From Candidatus Abyssobacteria bacterium SURF_17 (GTDB lineage Bacteria > Abyssobacteria > SURF-5), in NCBI GenBank assembly GCA_003598055.1, contig QZKI01000076.1:1-32047 (forward strand): a stretch of 32,047 nucleotides of DNA, written 5' to 3'. This document shows, one piece after another, positions 17,182 to 26,117 of this stretch (position 1 is the stretch's first letter; every line of letters starts with the position of its first letter). The notes under the pieces are model-generated. The model had not been told where the DNA came from. It worked only from the letters and a program-made list of their open reading frames with translations, and did not search any database. Made by a program: the position numbers and the translations under genes.

Positions 17182-18324
17182 CTACATCTTTGGTTGCAAG
17201 AACCGTTCGTACCGGAGCGGTGCGAGGTCAATCTCTTCGTAATGCTCAACGTTTCCGGTCAGAATCATCGACGCAATGATGCGGCCGGTGATGGGCGCGT
17301 GCATGACGCCGTGGCCGCTGAAGCCGACGGCGCAGAAGAATCCCGAAATGCCCGGCACCGGCCCGAGGATAGCCGTGTTGTCGGGCGTCATCTCGCGCAG
17401 CCCCGCCCAGCCTCTCATGATTTGAAGCGAGTTCATGTGGGGAAACCTTCGGCTGGCGCGTTCTGCCAGAATCTCCACGCTGCTCCAATCGACGCTCAGA
17501 TCGCCGTTCCGGCACTCCCACAGCTCAGCGATGCTCATGAGGAGTCCGCCACTTTCGGGCCGGAAGTAAAATGGCGGCGTTTTGTCGAAATAAAAGGGAA
17601 CATCCGCAGGAATTATCTTTGTGGGCGCGGTGATGAATATCTGCCGCTTGAACGGGACAACGGGGAAGTCTGGAATGCCCGCGAGGCGTGCAACCTCGGC
17701 CGCGGCGGGACCGGCAGCATTAATCACCATTTCCGTGAAAATGTTTCCCGCCGGAGTTTTCACCCCGATGATCCTATTACCTTCCTTCATAAAGCAGATT
17801 GCAGGCGTGGAGGTCAGAAACCTGGCACCGAGCCTGCGTGCAGCGGCGGCATATCCCTGAATCATCCCATGCGGGTCAAAGTAGCCGTCATTCGGCGTGT
17901 AGATTGCGCCGAGCAGGCCGTCTGCCACGATGCCGGGGAGAAGCTCGGCAAGCCGAGCGGGTTTGAACAGGCGCGCATCAACGCCCATACCGACAAGCTC
18001 TTCATGTATGTTCCTCAAGACGCTCATGTCCTCGGGCGTGCCCGCCGTCTGGATACAACCGCTCCGCCGAAAATCAATTTTTGTCTCGAACTCATCTTCG
18101 AATTCGAGGAGTGCGCGCAGGCTCTTGCGGCTCAACTGCAGGTTGACCTTTTCGGGGAGATGATGATAGATGACGCCTGCGCTCGCGGCGGATGAGCCCA
18201 TCCCGAGCAGGGGCTGTTTTTCGAGCACCAGCGTGTTCTTGAGTCCGCCGCTCGCCAGATGATAGGCGATGCTCGCGCCTACAATCCCGCCGCCTATGAT
18301 GACCGCATCGGCTGTTTGAGTCAT
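17182..18324 (-). CDS. FAD-dependent oxidoreductase, DAO family
   Basis: A 380-residue flavoprotein of the DAO family (glycine/sarcosine/D-amino acid oxidase-like). The N-terminal dinucleotide fold is DAVIIGGGIVGASIAYHLASGG (GxGxxG at residues 11-16), followed by a TLVLEKQPLLGMGSSAASAG adenine-ribose segment. The middle FFDPHGMIQGYAAAARRLGA and EMVINAAGPAAAEVARLAGIP are characteristic, as is the C-terminal FAD motif GWAGLREMTPDNTAILGPVPGISGFFCAVGFSGHGVMHAPITG. The amine or hydroxy-acid substrate cannot be read from the sequence. The ATG is preceded by AGGGGG at 8 bases. It is divergent from the YfhO-like gene, with no same-strand partner. Confidence 0.92.
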   Translation of the reverse strand: MTQTADAVIIGGGIVGASIAYHLASGGLKNTLVLEKQPLLGMGSSAASAGVIYHHLPEKVNLQLSRKSLRALLEFEDEFETKIDFRRSGCIQTAGTPEDMSVLRNIHEELVGMGVDARLFKPARLAELLPGIVADGLLGAIYTPNDGYFDPHGMIQGYAAAARRLGARFLTSTPAICFMKEGNRIIGVKTPAGNIFTEMVINAAGPAAAEVARLAGIPDFPVVPFKRQIFITAPTKIIPADVPFYFDKTPPFYFRPESGGLLMSIAELWECRNGDLSVDWSSVEILAERASRRFPHMNSLQIMRGWAGLREMTPDNTAILGPVPGISGFFCAVGFSGHGVMHAPITGRIIASMILTGNVEHYEEIDLAPLRYERFLQPKM

Positions 18325-18357
18325 ACGATTGGCCCCCTACCCTCGAGAACTTTCCCT

Positions 18358-18386
18358 ATTATACCAAGAGGCCCCATTCGGCATGA
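18358..18386 (-). promoter_or_regulatory. Possible promoter of the FAD oxidoreductase gene
   Basis: A perfect TATAAT on the minus strand (18363-18358) lies 34 bases upstream of the ATG. The hexamer at -35 spacing (TCATGC) is poor, so only the -10 supports this call. Confidence 0.35.
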
Positions 18387-18522
18387 TACAGGATATGCGC
18401 CATGAAGAGTGGTTTCCGGCGACATAATACCCGTATACGCACATTACACGGGTGTCAGGAGGCCCGACCCTTTATCTTTTCCGCAAAGGCAGGTATTATG
18501 TTCCCGGAATTTGGCTATCATA

Positions 18523-18543
18523 GGGCGACCCACCGGGTCGCCC
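18523..18543. repeat. Short perfect palindrome GGGCGACCC-acc-GGGTCGCCC
   Basis: A 9-base perfect stem with a 3-base loop, followed by CCTAC. The same sequence type appears as a half copy at about 8034-8054. It resembles the GTAGGGGCG-type dispersed palindromes at 24752 and 27368. Confidence 0.7.
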
Positions 18544-18569
18544 CTACGACATACGCCCGCCTGAACCAC

Positions 18570-18598
18570 CTTTTATCTGGCACACTGCGTGGTATAAT
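18570..18598 (+). promoter_or_regulatory. Possible promoter of the YfhO-like gene
   Basis: TATAAT at 18593-18598 in the context GGTATAATAC, 65 bases before the chosen ATG. The -35 region (CTTTTA) is weak. This supports the start at 18663 rather than the far upstream in-frame ATG at 18402, which precedes this promoter. Confidence 0.4.
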
Positions 18599-18662
18599 AC
18601 ATTTTAGTTTCCGTGTCTTCCATGCGTCGAATTGGCGGTGCTCCACCTATGCTGGCCAAGCA

Positions 18663-21050
18663 ATGAAACTCGCAGACTATCTGTTCATGCGCCACAGAAA
18701 GGGAACACGCGTCCCGTTCCTGCGGAATTCCCAGCTTCTCTGCATTATAGCCCTCCTGGGTTTTGCTCTGATTTACTGGTGGGCGCGTGTCCAGCACACC
18801 GACGCCGCAAACGCAATTCCCGCCGGTTCAAACATGGATATGTATGTGTACCATCTTCCCATGCACGAGTATGGGTTCAGCGAGCTTCGGGACGGCGCGA
18901 TGCCGCTGTGGAATCCTTACACAAATTGCGGGATGCCGTTCCTTGCAACCTATCAACTCGCCTCATTCTATCCGCTTAATTTCCTTCACTGGTTCTTTTC
19001 GAGTCCGCTCGCCTTCAGTCTGACATACCTTTTGCACAGTTTCCTGGCCGGCTTGTTCATGTATTTGTGGATGCGCAAGCTCGAGAGTGTGCCCGTGGCC
19101 GCCGTATTCGCAGGCACGGCCTATATGCTGTGCTCTTTCGTTTGCTATCCTCTCACATGGCCGCATATCATTCGTTCTCACATATGGATTCCGCTCATAT
19201 TTCTGCTCGTGCATCGCACATTCCTGCGTGCGCGCTGGACTGATACAGTGCTTCTGGGAATTGCGGTGAGCTGCCAATTTCTCACCGGTTACGCGGACGG
19301 CTTCGTCTACACCATGTACGGCGCTCTTGCCTATCTGATTTACCTTTCCCTCGTTCGGCCTGCGATACGCGAGCGCGGCGTTCGGCTTTTTGGTCGGTCG
19401 CTCATGTTCTCTTTAGCCGGCCTCGTGCTCATACCGGCGCTTCTGACTGCAATCCAATGGATTCCGACCGCCCAGCTCTCGGCGCTGAGCACGCGTCCGC
19501 CGGAAGGATTAACCAAACAAGCGATACTGTTTGGAGGTTCGCTGTATCCTTCAACGTTCTTCAAGGCGCTGATGAATCCTGATTCATTCGGCTGGAGCCA
19601 ATACACGCTGTATCCAGGCATTGTGACGCTCGTGATGGCCGTGTTCGCGTTTTTTTGTTGGAAGCGGTGGCGGGAGCTCGTTTTCTTTTCACTGCTTGCA
19701 GTTGTGCCGGCATTGGTGGCGTTCGGGTCACACACGGCGTTCTTTGAGTTCTACTTCTTCCTGCCTGCCGGTAACTGGTTCCGACTGCCGACCCGTTTGC
19801 TCATCCTCACAGCGTTCTCGGTGGCGACTCTGGCGGGATTGGGATGCAACCACCTGGTCAGAGACGTTCTGACAAAACCGGTCGCGCTCTCGAAAAAGGT
19901 CGGCAGATACGTGATATTCCTCGGTATCTGCGCGGTTTTCATCTTTCTCTTGCCGAAGAGCGCGAGTCTCTACGTGCTCGTGTTGCTCGTAGGATGCCTC
20001 CTGGCGGCGAGCGGAAGGTCGGCCAACATCGTCGGCGCTTTGGCAGTGGTGCTCGTCGGGCTCGACCTCATCCTCTACATCAAAGACCCGGTCACGTACC
20101 CATGGATTACCCGCGATGTGTTCCCCGAGTTACACGAGGAAAAGGAGTTCCTTCGCGAGAAGGTGGGCCTCGACCGCGTGCACCTGTTCCATCGGAAGCA
20201 CGACTGGAAGAACTATCTCGTCAACGCGAATTTCGAGCTGGTCGAGCGAATCCGGGGAACGAGCGGCTACGAGACGCTCTCTCTGCAGAGATATGCCGAG
20301 TTCTGCGCGTTTCTCGAGACCGGCGCCGAACCCTCGCAGGACCTGCCGTTCACCGGCGCGCTTCGCTGGACTTCCGACAGCCTGCATCCTCAGATGCTCA
20401 ACCTCCTCGGCGCGCGCTACATCGTGGACGACCCCGGCCGCGAGCTTTACCCTGAACAGGCGCCGCCCAACGAGATGCCCAAGAAATTCAAGCTGCGAAA
20501 AGTGTTCTCGGGCGAGCTCACGATATATGAGAACCCCAACGCGGCGCCGCGCGCATTCTACGCATCAAACGTGGAAGTCATCCATGAACGCCGAACCGTG
20601 CTCGAGCGCCTTGCCGACCGCTCGTTCGATTATCGCAAGACCATAATCCTTGAAGAAGAGCCCAGGCCACTGCCTGCACCCACTGAACCCCCGGCCAAGG
20701 CGTCCGCGCCCGAGGTGGTCGTGAAGCCGCAGAACGAACGCGAGATTCATGTGCTCGTGGATGTGCCCACGCCGGGTTTTATTTTTCTGAATGATATATA
20801 CGTGCCCGGCTGGCAGGCATGGGTGGATGGGAATCCCTCGCCCATCTATCGCGCGGATTACCTGTTCATGGCCATTCCGGTGAATGCGGGCAAGCATTCC
20901 ATCGAAGTCATCTACCGGCCATGGGGCTTTAGCGCAGGCAAATGGATACTCCTCCTCTCAGCCGTGCCCATCTCCCTCTCTCTCGCCTTCGACTTCGCGC
21001 GCCGCCGCGCAGCAAAGCTCGCCCCCTGGGAAAACGAAGGAAAGGCGTGA
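18663..21050 (+). CDS. YfhO-family polytopic membrane protein
   Basis: A 795-residue membrane protein of the bacterial YfhO family. The N-terminus MKLADYLFMRHRKG is followed by a first helix LLCIIALLGFALIYWWA, then the large loop motif NMDMYVYHLPMHEYGFSELRDGAMPLWNPYTNCGMPFLATYQLASFYPLNFL. The D-x-x-x-Y/W-NPY-GxPF pattern is the YfhO hallmark and resembles the GT-C catalytic loop. About 12 helices follow to residue 480. The C-terminal part is an extracytoplasmic beta-rich domain (VDVPTPGFIFLNDIYVPGWQAWVDG) with one last helix. YfhO of Firmicutes glycosylates lipoteichoic acid; the role elsewhere is unproven, with envelope polysaccharide modification likely. In-frame ATG 18402 was rejected because residues before MKLADY read like intergenic sequence. 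The stop overlaps a GTG (21047) leading into the next gene frame. Confidence 0.87.
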   Translation: MKLADYLFMRHRKGTRVPFLRNSQLLCIIALLGFALIYWWARVQHTDAANAIPAGSNMDMYVYHLPMHEYGFSELRDGAMPLWNPYTNCGMPFLATYQLASFYPLNFLHWFFSSPLAFSLTYLLHSFLAGLFMYLWMRKLESVPVAAVFAGTAYMLCSFVCYPLTWPHIIRSHIWIPLIFLLVHRTFLRARWTDTVLLGIAVSCQFLTGYADGFVYTMYGALAYLIYLSLVRPAIRERGVRLFGRSLMFSLAGLVLIPALLTAIQWIPTAQLSALSTRPPEGLTKQAILFGGSLYPSTFFKALMNPDSFGWSQYTLYPGIVTLVMAVFAFFCWKRWRELVFFSLLAVVPALVAFGSHTAFFEFYFFLPAGNWFRLPTRLLILTAFSVATLAGLGCNHLVRDVLTKPVALSKKVGRYVIFLGICAVFIFLLPKSASLYVLVLLVGCLLAASGRSANIVGALAVVLVGLDLILYIKDPVTYPWITRDVFPELHEEKEFLREKVGLDRVHLFHRKHDWKNYLVNANFELVERIRGTSGYETLSLQRYAEFCAFLETGAEPSQDLPFTGALRWTSDSLHPQMLNLLGARYIVDDPGRELYPEQAPPNEMPKKFKLRKVFSGELTIYENPNAAPRAFYASNVEVIHERRTVLERLADRSFDYRKTIILEEEPRPLPAPTEPPAKASAPEVVVKPQNEREIHVLVDVPTPGFIFLNDIYVPGWQAWVDGNPSPIYRADYLFMAIPVNAGKHSIEVIYRPWGFSAGKWILLLSAVPISLSLAFDFARRRAAKLAPWENEGKA

Positions 21051-21145
21051 GCACGCAGAAATCGAGAATCAAGCGTGCGCCCCTGAACTGGAGGCTGTCG
21101 GACAGATTCTCTGAACAAAGATCCACCCGAAAGAAGGTAAGAGCA

Positions 21146-22654
21146 ATGGAATCCTCATCATTGAAGTACTGTAGCGTTCTGCTCGATTCGGCGAGGCTGA
21201 CAGAAAAGCATTCGTTCTATTTCGACCTTCTTCCCTACCTTGCTAAGTGGGGATACAACACCATCCTATGGCATTTCACGGATGATCAGGGGTGCTCGCT
21301 CAGGTTCGATACGCGACCGGAGCTTGCAAGTCAGGGAGCGTTTTCAAAGGAAGAGATGAAATCCTTCATCTCCTGCGCGCGACGTAAGGGCATCGAGGTG
21401 ATACCCGAACTGGAATCGTTCGGACATGCAGGTTACATCACGAGGCGAATGGAATACCGCCACCTATTTGAGACAATCGAGGGAAGACCCTTCGGGGCGG
21501 TCTGCCCTTCGAGTCCTGAAACTATTGAGATTCTTGAAGACCTTATTCGGGAGGTTGCTGAACTGTTCCCGTCCGAGCATATACATGCGGGTTGCGATGA
21601 AGTGAGCTTTGGCTCTTGTCCTCGATGCCGAGAGCGTCTCAGTCAGGAGAAGCCGTGGGAAGTCTTCGCACAACACATTGAGACGATACGGCTCATCATG
21701 GGCAAATACGGCAAGAAGATGATGATGTGGGGCGATCATCTGACCTCGGAGCCCGAGCTTGCGAACCGTATCCCGAAGGATATTACCATTTGCGATTGGC
21801 AGTATTTTGATGTCGAGGCCTCAAACGTCAGCGGCTTGCTCGAGAAGGGCTTTGACGTGGTCTGTTGCCCGGCATTGATGAACGCCGGCAAGGTCATTCA
21901 CCCTCGAGAGAGCAACCTCGAAAACATTAAGGAATTCACGCGCGTCGCTTCAAACAGCGAATCGGCGCGAGTGGTCGGGATGATGAATACCGTTTGGTGC
22001 CCATATCGATATCTCCAGGGAGCGGTCATCCACGGCATCGCTCTGGGAGCAGCCGTTTTTCGGAATGCGGACCTGGAACCGGAACATTTTTCCAGAGAAT
22101 TTGCGGCTGACTATTTCGCGGTGGCCGATGCGGCGGCGGTCGGCAACGCCATCAGAGCTTTCTATGGAGTAGCGCCCGAGCTTTCATTGGTCAAATCACT
22201 GGCGCCGCTCGACTGGGATGAATTCGAGCCGCCGGACACCATGCAAATTGAAGAATGTGAGCGCATGCGAAGGGAAGGACTCGAAATACTGGCCACACTG
22301 CAGGCGCACCGTCCTCACATTCATAGAAACATCAACCATTACGACGACATCCTTGTGTCAGCCGAGACGATTGTGGGCTTGGCAGATAACGCGGCAGATA
22401 TCAGAAGATTCTTTGAAATCGTAAGTATGGATGATTTGCGAGAGGGCAACACGGTAAAGCCGCGCGCTCAGGACCTCTTACGGTCTTTGGCCGCACGCAG
22501 CCGGTCATTGCACGCTCGAGTGCGCGAATGCTGGAAAAAAACGCGATTTGAAGACGACCCCAAACGCGATGGAAGGACTACCATTTACCCGCACGATTCC
22601 TCCCTTGCCCACAGACTGAAGTCCGCCGCAGATTTTTTCGTCAAACTTACATGA
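21146..22654 (+). CDS. Glycoside hydrolase family 20-like protein (beta-hexosaminidase type)
   Basis: A 502-residue protein with a GH20-type TIM barrel: KYCSVLLDSARLTEKHSFYFDLLPYLAKWGYNTILWHFTDDQG, then GIEVIPELESFGHAGYI and HIHAGCDEVSFGSCPRC, where D151-E152 form the catalytic Asp-Glu pair of the substrate-assisted mechanism. MMMWGDHL, TICDWQY and NTVWCPYRYLQGAVIHGIALGAAVF follow at the expected places. No signal peptide is seen, so it probably acts in the cytoplasm on imported amino sugars or muropeptide fragments. The 120-residue helical C-terminus is not recognised. The start at 21146 (AAGG upstream) fits family starts. An in-frame GTG at 21047, overlapping the preceding stop, is the alternative and would add 33 basic residues. 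It is likely co-transcribed with the YfhO-like gene. Confidence 0.85.
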   Translation: MESSSLKYCSVLLDSARLTEKHSFYFDLLPYLAKWGYNTILWHFTDDQGCSLRFDTRPELASQGAFSKEEMKSFISCARRKGIEVIPELESFGHAGYITRRMEYRHLFETIEGRPFGAVCPSSPETIEILEDLIREVAELFPSEHIHAGCDEVSFGSCPRCRERLSQEKPWEVFAQHIETIRLIMGKYGKKMMMWGDHLTSEPELANRIPKDITICDWQYFDVEASNVSGLLEKGFDVVCCPALMNAGKVIHPRESNLENIKEFTRVASNSESARVVGMMNTVWCPYRYLQGAVIHGIALGAAVFRNADLEPEHFSREFAADYFAVADAAAVGNAIRAFYGVAPELSLVKSLAPLDWDEFEPPDTMQIEECERMRREGLEILATLQAHRPHIHRNINHYDDILVSAETIVGLADNAADIRRFFEIVSMDDLREGNTVKPRAQDLLRSLAARSRSLHARVRECWKKTRFEDDPKRDGRTTIYPHDSSLAHRLKSAADFFVKLT

Positions 22655-22813
22655 ACCGGAGCACCGCACCACTGGGACGGGTAGAAGGAGACGGGTCGGT
22701 TCATCCCCTCTCGTATTCCATTCACGCGATTCGTGTTCTAAGAGTTTCTTATTCGTCTGGCCAAGCACATGGGCAAATGACAAAATTATTGAAAAGGGGA
22801 GGTGCGAGGTCGA

Positions 22814-24316
22814 ATGCACGTGAGCGCAAGGGGACGCGCAATAGGCAAGCTCAGAATGACCGCTTTGGCAGCCGGTGTTGCGCTGGTTCTGGGAGCAGGG
22901 GGAACCACGCAGGCAGCACCCGTTCTTGACTTGCAGCTTGTTGCGACCAGCCTCGCGAATCCTGTGGCCATCACTCACGCCGGCGACGGCTCAGGCCGCC
23001 TCTTCATCACGCTTCAGGACGGGCGCATCGTCATCTTTAACGGAACGCAAGTGCTCGCGACGCCGTTCCTTGACATCAGGCCGCTTGTATTGAGCGGCGG
23101 CGAGCGCGGGCTGCTGAGCACAGCCTTCCATCCCAATTACGAGGCCAACGGCTTCTTCTTCGTTGATTACACCAACCTGAACGGCGACACCGTCATTGCG
23201 CGCTATTCAGTATCCGCCAACCCGAACGTCGGGGACCCGAATTCAGCCGTCATCATACTCGCGATTGACCAGCCGTTCGTCAATCATAACGGGGGGCAAT
23301 TGCAGTTCGGCCCGAATGGGTTCCTCTATATCGGTATGGGCGACGGCGGCGGAACGGGCGACCCGGATGATAACGCGCAAAATCTGGGCACCCTGCTGGG
23401 GAAAATTCTGCGTATCAATGTAAACCGCGGCCTCCCGTATACAATTCCGGCGAACAATCCGTTCGTAACCACACCCGGTGCGCGCGGCGAAATCTGGGCT
23501 TATGGGTTTCGCAATCCGTGGCGGTTCAGCTTCGACCGTTTGACGAACGACCTGTTCATCGCAGACGTCGGTCAAAACATGTGGGAAGAAGTGAACTTCC
23601 ATGAGTTCGGGCGCGTGACCGGCGAGAATTACGGCTGGCGGCTGATGGAGGGCAACCACTGCTTCAATCCGTCAACAAACTGCAACGACGGCACCCTGAT
23701 ACTTCCCATAGCGGAATACAGCCACGAGGCGGGCAGGTGCTCGGTCACCGGCGGCTATCGCTACGGAGGCAGTCAGTTCCCGGCGCTCGACGGCATCTAT
23801 TTCTATGCCGATTTCTGCACGGGCGAGATTTGGGGCGCAACCATGGATGGTGTGGGCGACTGGACAAGCACGTTGCTGCTCGATTCACCGTTGGCGATTA
23901 GCACATTCGGCGAGGATGAGAGCGGTGAGCTGTACGTCGCGCATCTCTCGAATCCCGACGGAGCAATCTACCGCATAGGCGCCACCGAGACATTTTCGTC
24001 AATAACATTGACGGCGCCCGCGAACGGGTTCATCCTGACCTCTCCGCCCACGTTCGTCTGGTCGCCGGATGCCGGAACAAATAATGGTTACGCGGTGGAA
24101 CTAAGTTATTCGCCGAGCTTCTCAAGCTTCTGGTCCACATATGCGAACCTGCGCCTGACCATCGACACCACAAGCTGGGCGATGCCCGCATCGGTCTTTC
24201 AGCGAATCGAATCAAACCGGCAGGTGTTCTGGCGGGTGCGCGGCGTCGACCTGGATCAGCCGCCCCCTCGCACAATCATCACCAGCTCCGAGGTGCGGTC
24301 GTTCTTCAAGCAATGA
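22814..24316 (+). CDS. Exported PQQ-dependent sugar dehydrogenase (glucose/sorbosone dehydrogenase family)
   Basis: A 500-residue periplasmic or secreted protein. A basic N-terminus (MHVSARGRAIGKLR) and hydrophobic stretch MTALAAGVALVLGAGGTTQA form the signal peptide. The six-bladed beta-propeller of the GSDH family follows: VATSLANPVAITHAGDGSGRLFITLQDGRI, GGERGLLSTAFHPNYEANGFFFVDYT, GGQLQFGPNGFLYIGMGDGGGTGDPDDNAQNLGTLLGKILRI, EIWAYGFRNPWRFSFD and ENYGWRLMEGNHCF. These contain the usual Arg, Asp and His residues for PQQ and Ca binding. The last 100 residues (ITLTAPANGFILTSPPTFVWSP onward) form a fibronectin III/Ig-like domain. The GGGGAGG site stands 11 bases before ATG 22814. Likely oxidises sugars in the periplasm. 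No PQQ synthesis genes lie in the window. Confidence 0.92.
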   Translation: MHVSARGRAIGKLRMTALAAGVALVLGAGGTTQAAPVLDLQLVATSLANPVAITHAGDGSGRLFITLQDGRIVIFNGTQVLATPFLDIRPLVLSGGERGLLSTAFHPNYEANGFFFVDYTNLNGDTVIARYSVSANPNVGDPNSAVIILAIDQPFVNHNGGQLQFGPNGFLYIGMGDGGGTGDPDDNAQNLGTLLGKILRINVNRGLPYTIPANNPFVTTPGARGEIWAYGFRNPWRFSFDRLTNDLFIADVGQNMWEEVNFHEFGRVTGENYGWRLMEGNHCFNPSTNCNDGTLILPIAEYSHEAGRCSVTGGYRYGGSQFPALDGIYFYADFCTGEIWGATMDGVGDWTSTLLLDSPLAISTFGEDESGELYVAHLSNPDGAIYRIGATETFSSITLTAPANGFILTSPPTFVWSPDAGTNNGYAVELSYSPSFSSFWSTYANLRLTIDTTSWAMPASVFQRIESNRQVFWRVRGVDLDQPPPRTIITSSEVRSFFKQ

Positions 24317-24425
24317 GCCGCGTGTCTGGATTCCTTGACCGCTGCGGACCAAGGCACAAAGACACAACGCAACCCAGGAGAGATTGACCACACATTTGCA
24401 CGACGCGACATGGCTGCAACCACCG

Positions 24426-24545
24426 TCATTGCGAGCGAAGGGCCGCAGGCCCGAGCGACGCAATCTCTTTTTATGTGTCTTCAAGTACTGCCGATGAGAT
24501 TGCTTCGGTCACTCGGGTCTACGACCCTTTGCTCCCTTGCAATGA
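24426..24545. repeat. TCATTGCGAG palindromic repeat, copy B
   Basis: The left arm TCATTGCGAGCGAAGGGCCG to CGCAATCTC and the right arm GAGATTGCTTCGGTCACTCG to TTGCAATGA enclose a short centre. The right arm is more diverged than the left. It lies in the 470-base gap after the sugar dehydrogenase gene. The rest of that gap holds two further hairpins and no gene. Confidence 0.85.
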
Positions 24546-24565
24546 CTGTGTCGGAAAAACCACGG

Positions 24566-24581
24566 CAAGAATTCATTCTTG
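24566..24581. repeat. CAAGAnnTCAnTCTTG hairpin, copy 1
   Basis: CAAGAATTCATTCTTG followed by TCCAAGATAA. The same unit occurs at 27316-27331 (CAAGATCTCAGTCTTG then TCCAAAATAA). In both places it stands about 20 bases after a TCATTGCGAG repeat. Confidence 0.6.
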
Positions 24582-24751
24582 TCCAAGATAATTCAGAAGA
24601 ATTTCATGAATCTTCTAAAACCACAATGCTCTTGTCGATATCCCGTCGGTGCAAACCTCTTTGTAACGCATTTCAAGAGGGAAGCGAATTCCAACTATCT
24701 TCAACCACGGGGAACACGGGGCAGCGTAGCTGCAACCAAACAAGATACATT

Positions 24752-24771
24752 GGGCGCAATGAATTGCGCCC
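24752..24771. repeat. Short perfect palindrome GGGCGCAAT-ga-ATTGCGCCC
   Basis: A 9-base perfect stem with a 2-base centre, ending 18 bases before the thiolase stop codon, so it could also form the 3' hairpin of that minus-strand transcript. The sequence matches the right arm of the element at 27368-27436. Confidence 0.65.
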
Positions 24772-24789
24772 GTATGATGCCTTAGCGCC

Positions 24790-26052
24790 TCACTTCGCCT
24801 CGACTACCGCCGCGATGCCGAGGCCGCCGCCCCCGCAGATGGTTTCAAGACCATAGCGTGAGCCGCGCCGCCTCATCTCGTGAATAAGCGTTATCAGCCG
24901 CATGACGCCCGTCGCGCCGATCGGATGTCCCAGCGAGATTCCCGAGCCGTTCACATTTATTTTCGCGTCGAAATCGTCGGCCTTGATTCCCATCAGCCGC
25001 GCGTCGGCGAGCGCCTGCACGGCAAACGCCTCCTGAATCTCGATGAGGTCTATCCGGTCTATGGTAAGGCCCGCTTTCTTCAGCGCTTTGTTGACGGAAG
25101 CTGGCACTGCCGGATAGGTCAGCGTCGGGTCGGTAGCGGCAATCGCGCAGGAACTGAAATGGACGAGCGGCGAGATGCCGAGTTCCTTGGCTTTACGCTC
25201 GGACATCAATACCACGGCAGCCGCGCCGTCGTTCTCGGTGGACGAATTGCCCGCGGTGCATACGCCGTTGGGATAGATGGCGGGCAGCCTCGCCACTTTT
25301 TCCAAGGTGCTATCACGCCTTGGCGTCTCGTCGGTCTCGAAGAGGGTTGGCTCTCCCTTCTTCGCGGGGAGCGGCACGGGAACAATCTCCTCCTTGAATT
25401 TGCCGGAGTCAATCGCAGCGATGGCCTTTTGATGGCTTCGCACCGCCCATTCATCAGCCTCGCGGCGCGAGATGCTCTCCTTCTTTGCGGCCTCTTCGGC
25501 CCACGCCATCATCGAGTTCAGCTCGCCATAGCGCTCGATGGGCTGCGACATCACGCGCGCGCGCTGAATCCGGTCGTACAGCGGTATCCCCCACATCGAG
25601 AGCGCGCCGTGTCCCTTCGGCATGAAGCCGAGTTTCTTGTCAACTCTTCCGCCGAGCCCCCACCTGATTTCGCCCGGTATGTACAGTTCCGCCTGGCTCA
25701 TGCTGTCCATGCCGCCCGCGATGACGATGTCGGCGTTGCCCGTCTGAATTTTCATGGCGCCGAAGAAAATGGCGTCGAGTCCGGAGCAGCAACGGCGGTC
25801 CAGCGTCACGCCCGGAACGTGGTCGGGCCAGCCTGCCTCGAGGACCGACATTCGCGCGGCGTTCGCGCATTCGCCATTCTGGTAAGACTGCCCGATAATG
25901 ACGTCTTCAACCTGTGCGGGGTCAATCGCGGCCCTTTTTGCCGCTTCAGCGAGAACCAAGGCCCCGAGTTTGTATACAGGCACATCGCGCAGCGAGCCGC
26001 CGTAACTGCCGATTGGCGTGCGCGCGCCGCTGGCTATGATCACGTTTTCCAT
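24790..26052 (-). CDS. Thiolase family protein (acetyl-CoA C-acyltransferase)
   Basis: A 420-residue thiolase. It opens [19 protein letters not shown]; the nucleophilic Cys88 lies in [17 protein letters not shown], the variant NxxCASG motif having Asp and Cys replacements. [15 protein letters not shown] follows. The C-terminal signatures [14 protein letters not shown] (His376) and [13 protein letters not shown] (Cys406) are intact, so the enzyme should be active. It would cleave 3-ketoacyl-CoA with CoA, or condense acyl-CoAs. ATG 26052 has GGAGG nine bases upstream. It follows the SDR gene by 65 bases on the same strand, and an acyl-CoA dehydrogenase is encoded further upstream, indicating a beta-oxidation-type module. 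Confidence 0.95.
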   Translation of the reverse strand: MENVIIASGARTPIGSYGGSLRDVPVYKLGALVLAEAAKRAAIDPAQVEDVIIGQSYQNGECANAARMSVLEAGWPDHVPGVTLDRRCCSGLDAIFFGAMKIQTGNADIVIAGGMDSMSQAELYIPGEIRWGLGGRVDKKLGFMPKGHGALSMWGIPLYDRIQRARVMSQPIERYGELNSMMAWAEEAAKKESISRREADEWAVRSHQKAIAAIDSGKFKEEIVPVPLPAKKGEPTLFETDETPRRDSTLEKVARLPAIYPNGVCTAGNSSTENDGAAAVVLMSERKAKELGISPLVHFSSCAIAATDPTLTYPAVPASVNKALKKAGLTIDRIDLIEIQEAFAVQALADARLMGIKADDFDAKINVNGSGISLGHPIGATGVMRLITLIHEMRRRGSRYGLETICGGGGLGIAAVVEAK

Positions 26053-26117
26053 TTCGAAATGCCTCCTCCGAAGTTCTCAGCGCCCGCAGGTCTTGGCGCA
26101 TACGCCTCCCCCGGAAT

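Noticed and set aside
18402..18662. N-terminal extension of the YfhO-like open frame from ATG 18402
   Set aside because: It precedes the TATAAT at 18593, contains the 18523 palindrome, and does not resemble YfhO N-termini.
20942..21145. Upstream extension of the GH20-like open frame overlapping the YfhO gene
   Set aside because: The extension is a frame shadow of the YfhO C-terminus rich in Arg and Pro. The family start and ribosome site are at 21146.
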